Of a stretch of 64,000 bases of DNA, positions 1 to 9,641 are shown one piece after another (the stretch's first letter is position 1; each line of letters opens with the position of its first letter). The translations under genes and the position numbers were made by a program. The notes under the pieces are model-generated. The model ran no database searches. It saw only the letters and a program-made list of their open reading frames with translations, and was not told the DNA's origin. Source of the DNA: an uncultured Algibacter sp. (GTDB lineage Bacteria; Bacteroidota; Bacteroidia; Flavobacteriales; Flavobacteriaceae); the NCBI RefSeq assembly GCF_947487575.1, contig NZ_CANKXG010000006.1:124001-188000 (forward strand). The letters run 5' to 3'.

Positions 1-703
1 TATCGTCCCAAGTGTGCGTTACTTCAAAATCTTTATCAAATTCTGCCACAAAATAGTTATGAAAATTTTCTGGAACACCCCCTTTATTATTTCTACAGTA
101 GCCTATAATTTTTCGTTCTTCGGGTATAATTTTAACCATAGATCCTTTAAAAAAGGCATCTAATAAAATATACGATTGATTATCTGGAAAGGTAAATTTA
201 AAATGAGCTGCTCGCTCTGTTGGTGTAACCTCAGCAGTAACATCATAATCTGCTAAATACACACTATAATGGTGTGGTTTTACAGTTTCTGCTTTATGAG
301 AAAACCAAGATTGACGTTCGTCTTCTTGATATTTTAAATCGCCCGTTACCGCCATTAATGAAAATGCGGCATAATCGTTTATCCACGGACTTGGTTGGTG
401 GGTTTGTTTAATACCTCGTATTTTATTTTCGTCGTACTTGTATGTCCAACCATCTCCCATTTTGGAAGTCATTGGTGTCCAGAAATTCATTCCCCAAGGT
501 GTTGCAATTGCAGGATATGTATTTCCGTTTGATAAATCGAAAGAAGAATCTGTTCCCATTAAAGGGTTTACAAAATCTACTAAACTTTTTCCTTTCGAAA
601 TTATATTCGAAGTATTTTCTTTTTCCGCTTCTTGATTACAAGAAAGCATACTTAAAAATAATACACAAAATAAATATTTAACTGTCTTCATACATCTTTT
701 CAT
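1..703 (-). CDS. GH92 family alpha-mannosidase, N-terminal part (cut by window edge)
   Basis: The reading frame runs off the left edge, so only about 230 N-terminal residues are visible. They begin with a lipoprotein signal (hydrophobic stretch ending LSMLSC, then N), followed by the GH92 N-terminal signature: VNPLMGTDS, then GNTYPAIATPWGMNFWTP, MGDGW and KQTHQPSPWINDYAAF. GH92 enzymes are calcium-dependent inverting exo-alpha-mannosidases, and the lipid anchor suggests a surface or periplasmic location. The NTYPAIATPWGMNFW form belongs to a GH92 branch different from the two complete GH92 genes further right (GNTYPGATVPFGM, HTYPGATVPFGM), so its linkage specificity probably differs. The start at 703 overlaps the isomerase stop as TAATG; an in-frame ATG at 691 gives a more usual signal length and is equally possible. 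Confidence 0.88.
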   Translation of the reverse strand, partial: MKRCMKTVKYLFCVLFLSMLSCNQEAEKENTSNIISKGKSLVDFVNPLMGTDSSFDLSNGNTYPAIATPWGMNFWTPMTSKMGDGWTYKYDENKIRGIKQTHQPSPWINDYAAFSLMAVTGDLKYQEDERQSWFSHKAETVKPHHYSVYLADYDVTAEVTPTERAAHFKFTFPDNQSYILLDAFFKGSMVKIIPEERKIIGYCRNNKGGVPENFHNYFVAEFDKDFEVTHTWDD

Positions 704-1674
704 TAATAATACGCTTCTAAAATTTTAACTCCTGTTGATTCTAATTGTATTTCGCTTAAACTTGCGGGGATTAAAAGTGTTTCCCCTTTTTTAATATCGT
801 AGCGTTCACCATTACAACTTAAATTAGCTGCACCTTCAACACACACATAAATAACAAAAGAATCTAGATTTGAATAATCTTTTTTCATCGTACCATCTAA
901 CGCAATAATATTGGTTTTAAAATATGGCGAATGCACTAGTGTATTTGATTTATTTGTCTCTAGTTTGTAATCTGTTTTATAAGCATCGTGCACTTCGTAG
1001 TCTATAACATCAATCGCTAAATCGTTATGCAACTCGCGCTTTTCCCCCGTTTTAGCATCTACTCTATCGTAATCATAAATTCTATAGGTAATGTCTGATG
1101 TTTGCTGAATTTCTGCCAATAAAACACCTGCACCAATAGCATGGACTCTACCCGTTGGAATATAAAATGTATCCCCTTTTTCTACAATTTCATGATGCAT
1201 TACATTTAAAATCGTATTATTTTCTAAATGCGTTTTATAGTCTTCTTGATTTATTTTTTCATCAAAACCAACAATTAATTCTGCATCTTTATCGGCGCCC
1301 ATAACATACCACATTTCATTTTTACCAAACGAATTATGACGCTCTTTTGCTATCTCGTTACTTGGATGCACTTGAATGGATAATGGTGTTTTAGCATCAA
1401 TAAATTTAATGAGTAACGGAAATTTATCGCCAAAGGTTTCGTAGACATTATTACCTGCAAAATCGCCTTTAAACTCATTTATTAATGCTTTTAAACTTTT
1501 ACCTTTAAGAGGCCCTTCTGCAACCAAGGTTTCATCGTTTTCAACTCCTGAAATCTCCCAAGATTCTCCTATGCTTTCTTCTGTATAATCTTTATTTAAA
1601 ACTGTTTTTAATTTTTCGCCTCCCCAAATTCTATATTTATAAAGGGGCGTAAATTTTAAAGGGTATAAATTCAT
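703..1674 (-). CDS. manA: mannose-6-phosphate isomerase, class I (zinc)
   Basis: Interconverts mannose 6-phosphate and fructose 6-phosphate in the cytoplasm, feeding mannose released by the neighbouring mannosidases into glycolysis. The short (about 320 residue) bacterial class I form is recognised by its N-terminus LKFTPLYKYRIWGG, the zinc ligands in IQVHP (Gln, His), KNEMWY (Glu) and IPTGRVHAIGAG (His), and EIQQTSDITYRIYDYDR near the C-terminal barrel. The frame is open to an ATG at 1725, but the start at 1674 (MNLYPLKF) matches the family N-terminus; the longer form would add an Asn- and Phe-rich 17-residue extension and overlap the upstream gene by 17 bases. The stop overlaps the next gene's possible start (TAATG), so the two are probably co-translated. 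Confidence 0.93.
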   Translation of the reverse strand: MNLYPLKFTPLYKYRIWGGEKLKTVLNKDYTEESIGESWEISGVENDETLVAEGPLKGKSLKALINEFKGDFAGNNVYETFGDKFPLLIKFIDAKTPLSIQVHPSNEIAKERHNSFGKNEMWYVMGADKDAELIVGFDEKINQEDYKTHLENNTILNVMHHEIVEKGDTFYIPTGRVHAIGAGVLLAEIQQTSDITYRIYDYDRVDAKTGEKRELHNDLAIDVIDYEVHDAYKTDYKLETNKSNTLVHSPYFKTNIIALDGTMKKDYSNLDSFVIYVCVEGAANLSCNGERYDIKKGETLLIPASLSEIQLESTGVKILEAYY

Positions 1675-1708
1675 TTTATGTTTATAATTAAAGTTACTAT
1701 TTATGTTA

Positions 1709-3823
1709 TTAAAAAAATATTTCATCTACAAATATCCAAGAAGCATTTCCCGCTCCTTCATGCCATTTAGGTAGTACTTTTGGGTTATGCACTATAATCT
1801 TTAAATATCGCTTTTTTACTTCAGGAAAAACAACATTGTATCGTTTTATTACAGCACTAGTATTTATGTTATTCTCGTTTAATTTTAAACGACCTGCTTT
1901 TTTAAAATCTTTGTTGTTCGAACTGGAATACACCGTGATATGGGTTGGAAATAAAATCCAGTCTTGGGCTTTTCCCAAACAACTGACCGTAATATTATTA
2001 ATTCCTTTTTCCTCTCCAAAATCTATAGTCGTATTTACGTCTTTTCCTAAAAATCCTGTCCACTTTTTATCGGCAAAATTCTCTGTTCCAAAAGTTAAAT
2101 CGAAAAGTTTTTCTGGTCCGTCATACTTAATATCTGGTCTATTAGTTAAAGTATACTTCTTAACTTTATGTCTCGTTTTTAAAAAATCTACTTTCAATAT
2201 GTCACTAGGTTCCCAGCCTTTTTTAAACACTTTTGCTTTAACTTGAGAAGCATCATTAATCACAAACGGTTTTGTATATAGACTTGCTGTAGTATCTGGT
2301 ACTTTTCCGTTTAATGTATAATAAACTTTAGTGTTTACAAAATGAGATTCTAAAGCTACACTTATAGTATCTAAAAATAATGTTTTTTTAGTTTTTAGAA
2401 ATGGTGGTTTTAATTGAGCATCGCCCGTAAATCCTTCTATAATACCGTTATTAATTTCTACCTTAAACTTTTGCTGTAAATTGGTTGTTTCTGTATTACT
2501 TATAGGTGTTTCCCAGACATAAACGTTTTCTAAATCAATAGTAGTTAGTAACTGCTTTAAACCTTTATCTGTAATTTTAGTTTTCACAAAATTAATAATT
2601 TTAAGCGCTTTTAAATCCTTTAAATACGCAATACTATTATCTGTTATTTTTGTATTGGTTAGTTTTAATTTTTTTAGATTAGGTAGTGCATCTAAACCAG
2701 ATAACATATCATCCGTAAGCGCCGTGTTACTTAAGTCTAATTCAGTAATCTGTTCTTCTAAATTAGATAATGCTTTTATTGCTTTTTTAGAAATTTCGCC
2801 TACATTAAATTTAACCCAAAGCTCGGGTTGATTAGGCACTAATTTTCTAATTAAAAATCCATAATCCTCTACATTAGCAATATCCTTTTGAGATGCTTCT
2901 TTAATCTTCTTTTTATCGAAAATTAAATAGTTTTTTAGCAACTTAACCAATGTATCATTTTTAGGAATTGCGGCTACTTTATCGTTTATATTTAAACCGT
3001 TATTTAACCAATATTCAATAAGCCACAACTCATCTTTAGTCATTTGAGGTTTTCCTTCTGGCGGCATATGTTCTTCATCAGACAATGGCAAAAGCATACG
3101 CTCATACAATGAACTTTTATGTGCATTCCCTAAATTTAAAACCTGTCCTGTTACACCACCTTTTAGTAAACTTTCTACTGATGTTAAAGACAATTCGCCT
3201 TTAGTTTTGGTTTCGTTATGACACTGAATGCATTTATCTTCAAATATTTTAAGCATCACATGGTCATACATTTTTAAGCTATCAATATTTGTAATAGCTA
3301 CTCGTTTGGATGAAGGCGCTATATATTCCGTTAAAAATTTATCGCCGTGGGTTAAAACGCTGCCGTAGTGCCCAGCCACAGTTATGCTTAATATCGCTAA
3401 CACAAAAACTGGAAAAAAGACCCGTTTTGTTTTGGCAGTTTCATATCTAATTAAAACGAATAAAATAGTAATAAGTACTGCTGCTCCTATGCCTGTGTAT
3501 AAATGAAAAGATAATGGTTCTTCTGAATACCCACCTTCTAAAGACAAGCAATAGCCTAAAATACAAGTAATAATTGCAAAGCCAGACGAAAAGCCTAAAC
3601 CAAGTTTGATACTATCTTTAGGATATTTTTTTCTTACGCGCCCCACAATATCCAAAATAAATAAAAACACCAACGTACCAATGGGAATGTGCAATAACAC
3701 TGGATGAAATCGTCCTAAAGCTAAAATAAACCGAGACGTTTCTTCTGTATTATCAGCATAAGCCATGCTTACAGATAGTAAACTAATGAGAATTGCAAAT
3801 ATGTTTTTTTGTGTTTTAAACAT
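1709..3823 (-). CDS. membrane protein with DUF2231-like, cytochrome c, LRR and GH20-type C-terminal modules
   Basis: A 704-residue exported or membrane protein. Seen in order: a signal-like hydrophobic N-terminus (1-22); four or so membrane helices with FHPVLLHIPIGT (about 40-160), as in DUF2231-type domains; a planctomycete-type cytochrome segment with CIQCH at 198-202 and HMPPEGKPQMT further on; leucine-rich repeats (about 345-440); a chitobiase/beta-hexosaminidase C-terminal (CHB_HEX_C_1) module with VYYTLNGKVPD (about 490-540); and a discoidin-like end with LPKWHEGAGNASWIFVDE. One haem c can be predicted. No enzyme domain is visible; an electron-transfer or surface-binding role is inference. 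It is part of a tight minus-strand operon and ends just before the isomerase. The C-terminal half is paralogous to the next gene upstream. Confidence 0.8.
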   Translation of the reverse strand: MFKTQKNIFAILISLLSVSMAYADNTEETSRFILALGRFHPVLLHIPIGTLVFLFILDIVGRVRKKYPKDSIKLGLGFSSGFAIITCILGYCLSLEGGYSEEPLSFHLYTGIGAAVLITILFVLIRYETAKTKRVFFPVFVLAILSITVAGHYGSVLTHGDKFLTEYIAPSSKRVAITNIDSLKMYDHVMLKIFEDKCIQCHNETKTKGELSLTSVESLLKGGVTGQVLNLGNAHKSSLYERMLLPLSDEEHMPPEGKPQMTKDELWLIEYWLNNGLNINDKVAAIPKNDTLVKLLKNYLIFDKKKIKEASQKDIANVEDYGFLIRKLVPNQPELWVKFNVGEISKKAIKALSNLEEQITELDLSNTALTDDMLSGLDALPNLKKLKLTNTKITDNSIAYLKDLKALKIINFVKTKITDKGLKQLLTTIDLENVYVWETPISNTETTNLQQKFKVEINNGIIEGFTGDAQLKPPFLKTKKTLFLDTISVALESHFVNTKVYYTLNGKVPDTTASLYTKPFVINDASQVKAKVFKKGWEPSDILKVDFLKTRHKVKKYTLTNRPDIKYDGPEKLFDLTFGTENFADKKWTGFLGKDVNTTIDFGEEKGINNITVSCLGKAQDWILFPTHITVYSSSNNKDFKKAGRLKLNENNINTSAVIKRYNVVFPEVKKRYLKIIVHNPKVLPKWHEGAGNASWIFVDEIFF

Positions 3824-4615
3824 CTATTGGTTAATAATCCATTCGTCCATAAATAACCATGCTTTACCACCAGAACCTTCGTGCCAATTAGGAATAGACG
3901 TTCTATTTTCTATTTCAAGATATAAGGTATTCACTTTAGCATTTATAGGAATAATGAGTGCGTCCATTTTTCTAGCTGATACACTATCGGGTGTGTTCAA
4001 CCTTATTTCCTTTTTTAAACTAGGGTTATTATTTATCAAAACAGAAACTTTACTTGGTGGAAATATCCAAGAACTCATATCGCTTAAATATCCAATAGTA
4101 ACCGATTTGATAAATGCTTCTTCTTTCAAATTAATATTTCCTTTTACTAGGGTATCATAACCTACCCATTGTTTATCTGAAAAATTTAAGGATGCTTTTT
4201 GTTGATTTACTAAGGTTAAATTGCCAACTCCTACGTATTTTGGGTGGGGTTCTGAAACTGAAAAACCAGCAGAAACATCGATGCCTTTTTTATGTAACGT
4301 TATCATGGAGATTGCACTACTTTTCCAATCTGGATGATACGCTTTAAAGCTATACGTTCCTGATTTTTCAATTTTTAAAGGTTTAGTATATAACGTACTT
4401 TTTTCGTTAGGCATACTGCCATCTTTTGTGTAATATATAGATGCATCCTCTAATTTTAATGAAGCTTTTACTGTTACAAAGGAATCTATTAACGAACTAT
4501 TTGTTGTGATTTTTGGTGGCGATACACTTATCACATTCGTTTGTAAATATGCTGTATTCTCTTTTTGTCCGCAACCCACTAAAAAAAGTCCCAATATGGT
4601 GATTATTGCTTTCAT
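3824..4615 (-). CDS. lipoprotein with CHB_HEX_C_1 and discoidin-like modules
   Basis: About 263 residues. The start at 4615 is set by two things: it gives a clean lipoprotein signal (MKAIITILGLFLVGC) and an ATGA overlap with the preceding gene's stop. The mature part is only a chitobiase/hexosaminidase-type C-terminal module (SIYYTKDGSMPNEKSTLYTK) followed by a galactose-binding-like module ending IPNWHEGSGGKAWLFMDE. Bacteroidetes GH20 hexosaminidases carry the same pair after their catalytic domain; here no catalytic domain is present. It closely parallels the C-terminal half of the 704-residue neighbour. Likely a surface glycan- or protein-binding lipoprotein; the ligand cannot be read from the sequence. 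Confidence 0.8.
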   Translation of the reverse strand: MKAIITILGLFLVGCGQKENTAYLQTNVISVSPPKITTNSSLIDSFVTVKASLKLEDASIYYTKDGSMPNEKSTLYTKPLKIEKSGTYSFKAYHPDWKSSAISMITLHKKGIDVSAGFSVSEPHPKYVGVGNLTLVNQQKASLNFSDKQWVGYDTLVKGNINLKEEAFIKSVTIGYLSDMSSWIFPPSKVSVLINNNPSLKKEIRLNTPDSVSARKMDALIIPINAKVNTLYLEIENRTSIPNWHEGSGGKAWLFMDEWIINQ

Positions 4616-5655
4616 ACCCGCGTTAATTTTATAGGATAGGTTTGTCCAGAGTTCCATTGTGCTACATATAAATTTTCATCATCATCTATACAAACATCAT
4701 GCGGATACTGAAAAAGACGTACCGTTTGATATAACTCCTCTAAACCCGCATTTGTATAATTAGGTGATGTTGCTCCAGGGCAGGAAACCACCTCGTTTTT
4801 TTCGTTCATAATTAATAAAAAACCAGAATCGTCGTTACTCGCGTTTTTAGATTTTAATACTGCAAAATAAATATCGTTTTTATGAATAACTGGTCTACAA
4901 ATTAATGCTCCTGGTACTTTTATAGATGATACATATTTGCCGTCTAAACTAAAGCGTTTCAACACGTTCATTTCGCGAGCAGAGATTAAAAGCGTCGGAT
5001 TATTTTTGTCTCTATTATCATAACAAATACCATGAGCGTTTAAAAATTGATGGTCTTCCGTTCCTTTGCCTCCAAAACTATTTAGCAATTCGCCTTTATG
5101 ATTGTAATGCGTTATAAACTGATTGCCATAACCATCTGCCACATAAAAATCGCCATTTTCTAAAACTGTGGTTTCCGTAGGTTTATACGCTTCTTTATTT
5201 TCGTAATGCCCCGTTTCCGCAGGGTAATCTAATTCAAAAACTACTTTCCCGTCTATGGTTGTTTTTATGACTTGATGCCTTTCGTAATCTGTAATTAGCA
5301 GAAAATCTTCACCATTTTCTTTAACCAAAGTTAACCCATGACCACCAGGATATGTTGTACCCCATGATGTAATGAATTTACCCGATTTATCATAAATTAT
5401 GATATTATTTTTAGTGTGATTTGTGAGTAAAACGATTCTTCCTTTTGAATCTTGAACAATCTCGTGACAATCTTTTACAGGTGTTTGCAACGGGTTTAAA
5501 TTCCCCCAGTTTAAATCTACTTTATATTGGTGCGAATTATGCCCAATAATCACATCCTTATAATTATTATACGAAAACGCGCTACTGTAGCTCGGGCACG
5601 CTAAAATACCCAAGGATGCTAAAGATGTATGCTTTAAAAACTTTCTACGCTGCAT
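4612..5655 (-). CDS. Tat-exported NHL/six-bladed beta-propeller protein
   Basis: A 347-residue protein beginning MQRRKFLKHTSLASLGILA, a twin-arginine (Tat) type signal, so it is probably exported folded. The rest has the spacing of NHL-repeat propellers: blades with GHGLTLV, FYVADGYGNQF, HGICYDNRDKN and PHDVCIDDDENLYVAQW. NHL propellers bind ligands or proteins and some are lyases or hydrolases; no catalytic residues can be assigned. It is encoded between the DUF1501 gene and the CHB_HEX_C lipoprotein, with an ATGA overlap to the latter, so it most likely works with this exported cassette. Confidence 0.8.
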   Translation of the reverse strand: MQRRKFLKHTSLASLGILACPSYSSAFSYNNYKDVIIGHNSHQYKVDLNWGNLNPLQTPVKDCHEIVQDSKGRIVLLTNHTKNNIIIYDKSGKFITSWGTTYPGGHGLTLVKENGEDFLLITDYERHQVIKTTIDGKVVFELDYPAETGHYENKEAYKPTETTVLENGDFYVADGYGNQFITHYNHKGELLNSFGGKGTEDHQFLNAHGICYDNRDKNNPTLLISAREMNVLKRFSLDGKYVSSIKVPGALICRPVIHKNDIYFAVLKSKNASNDDSGFLLIMNEKNEVVSCPGATSPNYTNAGLEELYQTVRLFQYPHDVCIDDDENLYVAQWNSGQTYPIKLTRV

Positions 5656-5664
5656 AGTAAATTA

Positions 5665-7122
5665 TTAGGTTATTAAATCGTTTATGACATGTCCTGAAAC
5701 ATCGGTTAATCTAAAACGTCGCCCTTGATGCTTATGTGTAAACTTAGTGTGGTCTATACCCATAAGGTGCATCATGGTGGCTTGTAAATCATGTACATGT
5801 ACAGGGTCTTTGGCAATATTATATCCAAAATCGTCTGTTTCACCATACGTAAACCCTGATTTTACGCCACCGCCAGCCATAAACATGGTAAAACATTTTG
5901 GGTGGTGATCTCTACCATAATTAGTATCTGTTAATGTGCCTTGGCTATAATTTGTTCTTCCAAATTCTCCTCCCCAAACCACTAGAGTATCATCCAACAA
6001 TCCGCGTTGTTTTAAATCTAAAATTAATGCTGCTGTTGCTTGGTCTATATCTTTGGCTTGTTTTTCTATTTGCCCAGGTAAATTAGCATGTTGGTCCCAA
6101 CCCATATGATATAATTGTACAAAACGCACATCTTTTTCTACCAATCTGCGTGCTAATAAACAGTTAGCGGCATACGTTCCGGGAACTGTTGCATCCATAC
6201 CATACATTTTTATGATATGTTCTGGTTCATCATCCACATTCATTGTTTCTGGAACAGAGGTTTGCATGCGGTATGCCATTTCATATTGTGCTATTCTACT
6301 ATTAATTTCAGGGTCGCCAAATTCGCGTTCTTGCTTTTCATTTATTGCGGCAATATAGTCTAGCATTTGTCGGCGCTCGTTTCTAGAAATACCATCAGGA
6401 TTTTTTAAAAATAACACAGGGTCTTTTCCTGCCCTAAATTGTACGCCTTGATGCAAGGAACTTAAAAAGCCATTACCCCAAAGTCTGGAATATAAAGGTT
6501 GTGTTAATGGTCTGCCCGTTCCTCGTGATAGCAACACCGTAAACGTTGGCAAATTATTATTTAAACTTCCTAAACCGTAACTCATCCATGAGCCCATACT
6601 TGGTCTCCCTGGTTGTTGCGAACCTGTTTGAAAAAATGTAATTGCAGGGTCGTGATTTATAGCCTCGGTATGCATAGATTTTATAAAGCACAACTCGTCT
6701 ACAATCTTTGCTGTATATGGCATAAGGCTACTTACCCATGCTCTAGATTGCCCATATTGATTAAATTTAAATTGACTACCTACTAGCGGAAAGCTATCTT
6801 GCCCCGAAGTCATTCCTGTTAATCGTTGCCCTTGTCTCACAGAATCTGGTAAATCTTGACCACGCAATTTATTAAGCAATGGTTTATGGTCAAAAAGTTC
6901 TAATTGTGAAGGCCCTCCACTCTGAAACAAATAAATAACACGTTTCGCCTTTGGTGCAAAATGCGGCAAATTTAAACCCGTTGGGTTTGTAGAAGCGTTA
7001 GCGGCCATTCCTGAAAAAGGGTCTAACATAGATGCGGCGGCTAACCCGCCAATACCGAGTCCCATTTTCTTTAAAAACTGTCGGCGATTATTATTCAAAA
7101 AGTGTTTTGATAGTTCTTCCAT
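5665..7122 (-). CDS. DUF1501 family protein, Tat-exported
   Basis: A 485-residue protein with a Tat-like signal (RRQFLKKMGLGIGGLAAASM) and the features of DUF1501: KRVIYLFQSGGPSQLELFDHKP, SMHTEAINHDPAITFFQTG, QLYHMGWDQHANLPGQIEKQ, LVVWGGEFGRTNYSQG and GRDHHPKCFTMFMAGGGVK. DUF1501 proteins are distant members of the alkaline phosphatase/sulfatase superfamily, abundant in Planctomycetes, where they are paired with PSD1 cytochromes exactly as here (the PSD1 gene ends 4 bases upstream). The His and Asp residues in WDQH, GGEFGRT and GRDHH would fit metal sites. The substrate is unknown. Confidence 0.9.
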   Translation of the reverse strand: MEELSKHFLNNNRRQFLKKMGLGIGGLAAASMLDPFSGMAANASTNPTGLNLPHFAPKAKRVIYLFQSGGPSQLELFDHKPLLNKLRGQDLPDSVRQGQRLTGMTSGQDSFPLVGSQFKFNQYGQSRAWVSSLMPYTAKIVDELCFIKSMHTEAINHDPAITFFQTGSQQPGRPSMGSWMSYGLGSLNNNLPTFTVLLSRGTGRPLTQPLYSRLWGNGFLSSLHQGVQFRAGKDPVLFLKNPDGISRNERRQMLDYIAAINEKQEREFGDPEINSRIAQYEMAYRMQTSVPETMNVDDEPEHIIKMYGMDATVPGTYAANCLLARRLVEKDVRFVQLYHMGWDQHANLPGQIEKQAKDIDQATAALILDLKQRGLLDDTLVVWGGEFGRTNYSQGTLTDTNYGRDHHPKCFTMFMAGGGVKSGFTYGETDDFGYNIAKDPVHVHDLQATMMHLMGIDHTKFTHKHQGRRFRLTDVSGHVINDLIT

Positions 7123-7126
7123 ACCT

Positions 7127-9460
7127 CTAGCCTTTTATGATTGCTTCGTCTAAATTTAATATCAAACTTGTTAAAGCTCTATATGCATATATCGATTTTG
7201 CCTGTTCTGTACTCTCTTTAGAGTTTTCTGATTTATAATCGTTTTTTACAGTTTGTAAATACGCCATCAATTCTGCGAGTTCGTCTTCGTTTGGGTAACG
7301 TGTGGTTATTTTTCTAAAAATGAGTTCCACTTTTTTAGAATCATCAACTGCCGTTTTTGTTACTATGTTTTCTGCTAAATGTTTCGCTGCATTTATAAAC
7401 TGTGGTTCGTTAAGCATTGCTAGCGCTTGCAATGGCGTACTTGTTTTTTGACGCTTTACTTCGCATAAATCTCTTGTAGGCGCATCAAACGTAACCATAG
7501 ATGGCGGTGGAACTGTTCTTTTCCAAAACGTATATAAACTTCGTCTATATAAATTATCTCCAGTATCAGGAATATAATTTGTTAGGCCAACTCCAGAGGT
7601 TGTTTCTGCCCAAAGCCCAGGTGGCTGATATGGTTTTACACTTGGCCCACCCACTTTATTAACCAACAAACCACTTACAGCTAGCACATTATCTCTAACC
7701 ATTTCTGCAGAAAGTTTGCTTCTAGAACTTCTGGCTAGCAATACATTATTTGGGTCTATTTCTAATAATTGCGGCGATATTTTTGAGGTTTGTTGGTAGG
7801 TACTAGACATTACCATTTTTTTATACATCTGTTTCATATCCCATCCTTCTTCTCTAAAAGTAACTGCCAAATAATCTAATAAATCTGGGTGTGAAGGCAA
7901 TGCGCCTTGATTTCCAAAATCTGCCGAAGTAGACACAATACCAACGCCAAAAATTTGTTGCCACATTCTATTTACAGCAACCCGAGATACTAAAGCGTTC
8001 TCATCATCAAAAAACCATTTAGTTAGGCCTAATCTGTTTTTAGGTAAGGAATCTGCGTAGTTTAAAACAACTTTTGGTGTACTTGCCTGTACTTCGTCAG
8101 CTGGTGCATCATAAGCGCCTCGTTTTAAAACAAATGTTTTTCTTTTGCGAGCGCCGTCTTTCATAATCATTGGGCGTACTTCTTCAATAGAATCTGGTAG
8201 ATTTACAAATGCTAAAACATCTTTAATTTCATTTTTTGTGATTTTTAAATTCGGTTCTGGTAGTTCATCATAACCTACTTGCCCTTTTTCATTTACTTTA
8301 TTAAAAAAGCTGAAAAAACTAAAATATTCTTTTTGTGAAATAGGGTCGTATTTATGGTCGTGACATTGGGCACATTCCATAGTGAGTCCTAAAATAGCTT
8401 TAGATGTTGTGTTGGTTCTATCTAAAACATATTCTACACGATACTCTTCTTCTATTATTCCAACTTCTTGAGTAATTTTATGATTTCTATTGAATCCAGT
8501 AGCCAAAACTTGTTCCATAGTTGCATTTGGCAATAAATCGCCCGCTATTTGCCACTCTATAAATTTATCATAGCTTAAATTTTTGTTATACGCATTAATT
8601 ACCCAATCGCGCCAAGGCCACATAAATCGCAGTACATCGTCCTGATAACCATGTGTATCGGCATATCTAGCAACATCTAACCAATCGGAAGCCATACGTT
8701 CTCCATAAGCTTTAGACGCTAATAATTTATCTACAACCGTCTCATAAGCATTTGCATCGGTATCATTTAAAAAATCGTCTATATCAGAAATTGAAGGAGG
8801 CAAACCTGTTAAATCGAAATATACTTTACGCAGTAGTTTTTCTTTTGAAGCTTTTTCTGAAGGTTTTAAACCTTCTTGGTCTAATCGTTTTAATATGAAA
8901 TAATCAATATCGTTTGATATCCATTCTGCATTTGAAACTTTAGGTAATACTTTTTTAACTGGTGGCACAAAAGACCAATGCGTTTTCCAAACAGCTCCTT
9001 GCTTAATCCATTTTATTAGTAGTTGCTTTTCGTACTCAGATAGACTAAGATTAGAGGCTAATGGGGGCATTCGTTTTTCATCTTCCAAAGCTGTAATTCG
9101 TTTTACTAACTGGCTTTTATTAACATCGCCTGGTACAATAGCATATCTATTTAATCCTTCTCCTAAAGCTTTAAAAGCGCCTTCTTCAATATCAAATCGT
9201 AGTCCTGCTTCTCTGGTACCTTCATCAGGACCATGACATAAAAAACAGCGGTCTGAAAGGATAGGTTTTATATGAAAATTAAAATCTACAGTATCGGGTA
9301 ACTTCGTTTGTGTTTTAACTTTCCCTTGATTTGAATCTAAACCATACTGATTTGATGCATTATATGAGGATGCATCATTTTTTTTTAAAACATACTTAAC
9401 AGATAATACAGCTAAAAACGGTATTATAAAACATAGAAATAATGCTAAGTTTTTTTTCAT
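7127..9460 (-). CDS. PSD1 and planctomycete cytochrome C domain protein (DUF1549/DUF1553)
   Basis: A 777-residue exported protein with an N-terminal hydrophobic anchor (about 5-25). It contains a planctomycete cytochrome c domain (PSCyt1) with CFLCH at 72-76 and KRMPPLASNLSLSEYE; a DUF1549 domain with WLDVARYADTHGYQDD; a second haem-type motif CAQCH at 363-367 followed by DHKYDPISQKEYFSFF; and a DUF1553 (PSD1) C-terminal part with NRMWQQIFGVGIVSTSADFGNQG, SRSKLSAEMVRDNVLAVSGL and FDAPTRDLCEVKRQ. Biochemical function of this family is unproven. It is first in the cassette, preceded by a 181-base gap that probably holds the promoter; no clear Bacteroidetes -7 box was found there. Confidence 0.9.
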   Translation of the reverse strand: MKKNLALFLCFIIPFLAVLSVKYVLKKNDASSYNASNQYGLDSNQGKVKTQTKLPDTVDFNFHIKPILSDRCFLCHGPDEGTREAGLRFDIEEGAFKALGEGLNRYAIVPGDVNKSQLVKRITALEDEKRMPPLASNLSLSEYEKQLLIKWIKQGAVWKTHWSFVPPVKKVLPKVSNAEWISNDIDYFILKRLDQEGLKPSEKASKEKLLRKVYFDLTGLPPSISDIDDFLNDTDANAYETVVDKLLASKAYGERMASDWLDVARYADTHGYQDDVLRFMWPWRDWVINAYNKNLSYDKFIEWQIAGDLLPNATMEQVLATGFNRNHKITQEVGIIEEEYRVEYVLDRTNTTSKAILGLTMECAQCHDHKYDPISQKEYFSFFSFFNKVNEKGQVGYDELPEPNLKITKNEIKDVLAFVNLPDSIEEVRPMIMKDGARKRKTFVLKRGAYDAPADEVQASTPKVVLNYADSLPKNRLGLTKWFFDDENALVSRVAVNRMWQQIFGVGIVSTSADFGNQGALPSHPDLLDYLAVTFREEGWDMKQMYKKMVMSSTYQQTSKISPQLLEIDPNNVLLARSSRSKLSAEMVRDNVLAVSGLLVNKVGGPSVKPYQPPGLWAETTSGVGLTNYIPDTGDNLYRRSLYTFWKRTVPPPSMVTFDAPTRDLCEVKRQKTSTPLQALAMLNEPQFINAAKHLAENIVTKTAVDDSKKVELIFRKITTRYPNEDELAELMAYLQTVKNDYKSENSKESTEQAKSIYAYRALTSLILNLDEAIIKG

Positions 9461-9641
9461 ATATAAAATTACATTTATAGCGATAATTACATCTGGAATA
9501 TTTAATCAAAATCATGGAGATATCTTGACATTATATTTTTTCAGATAACAGATTTAATTTTAAATGCTGCTAACTCTAAAAACTCCTTCTTTTAGTGTAC
9601 CTAACTCAATATTTCAATCAAAAAGTGACGAAAAGCATGTA

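Noticed and set aside
9461-9641. Possible promoter upstream of the PSD1 gene
   Set aside because: No TAnnTTTG with a properly spaced TTG could be seen, so no site is claimed.
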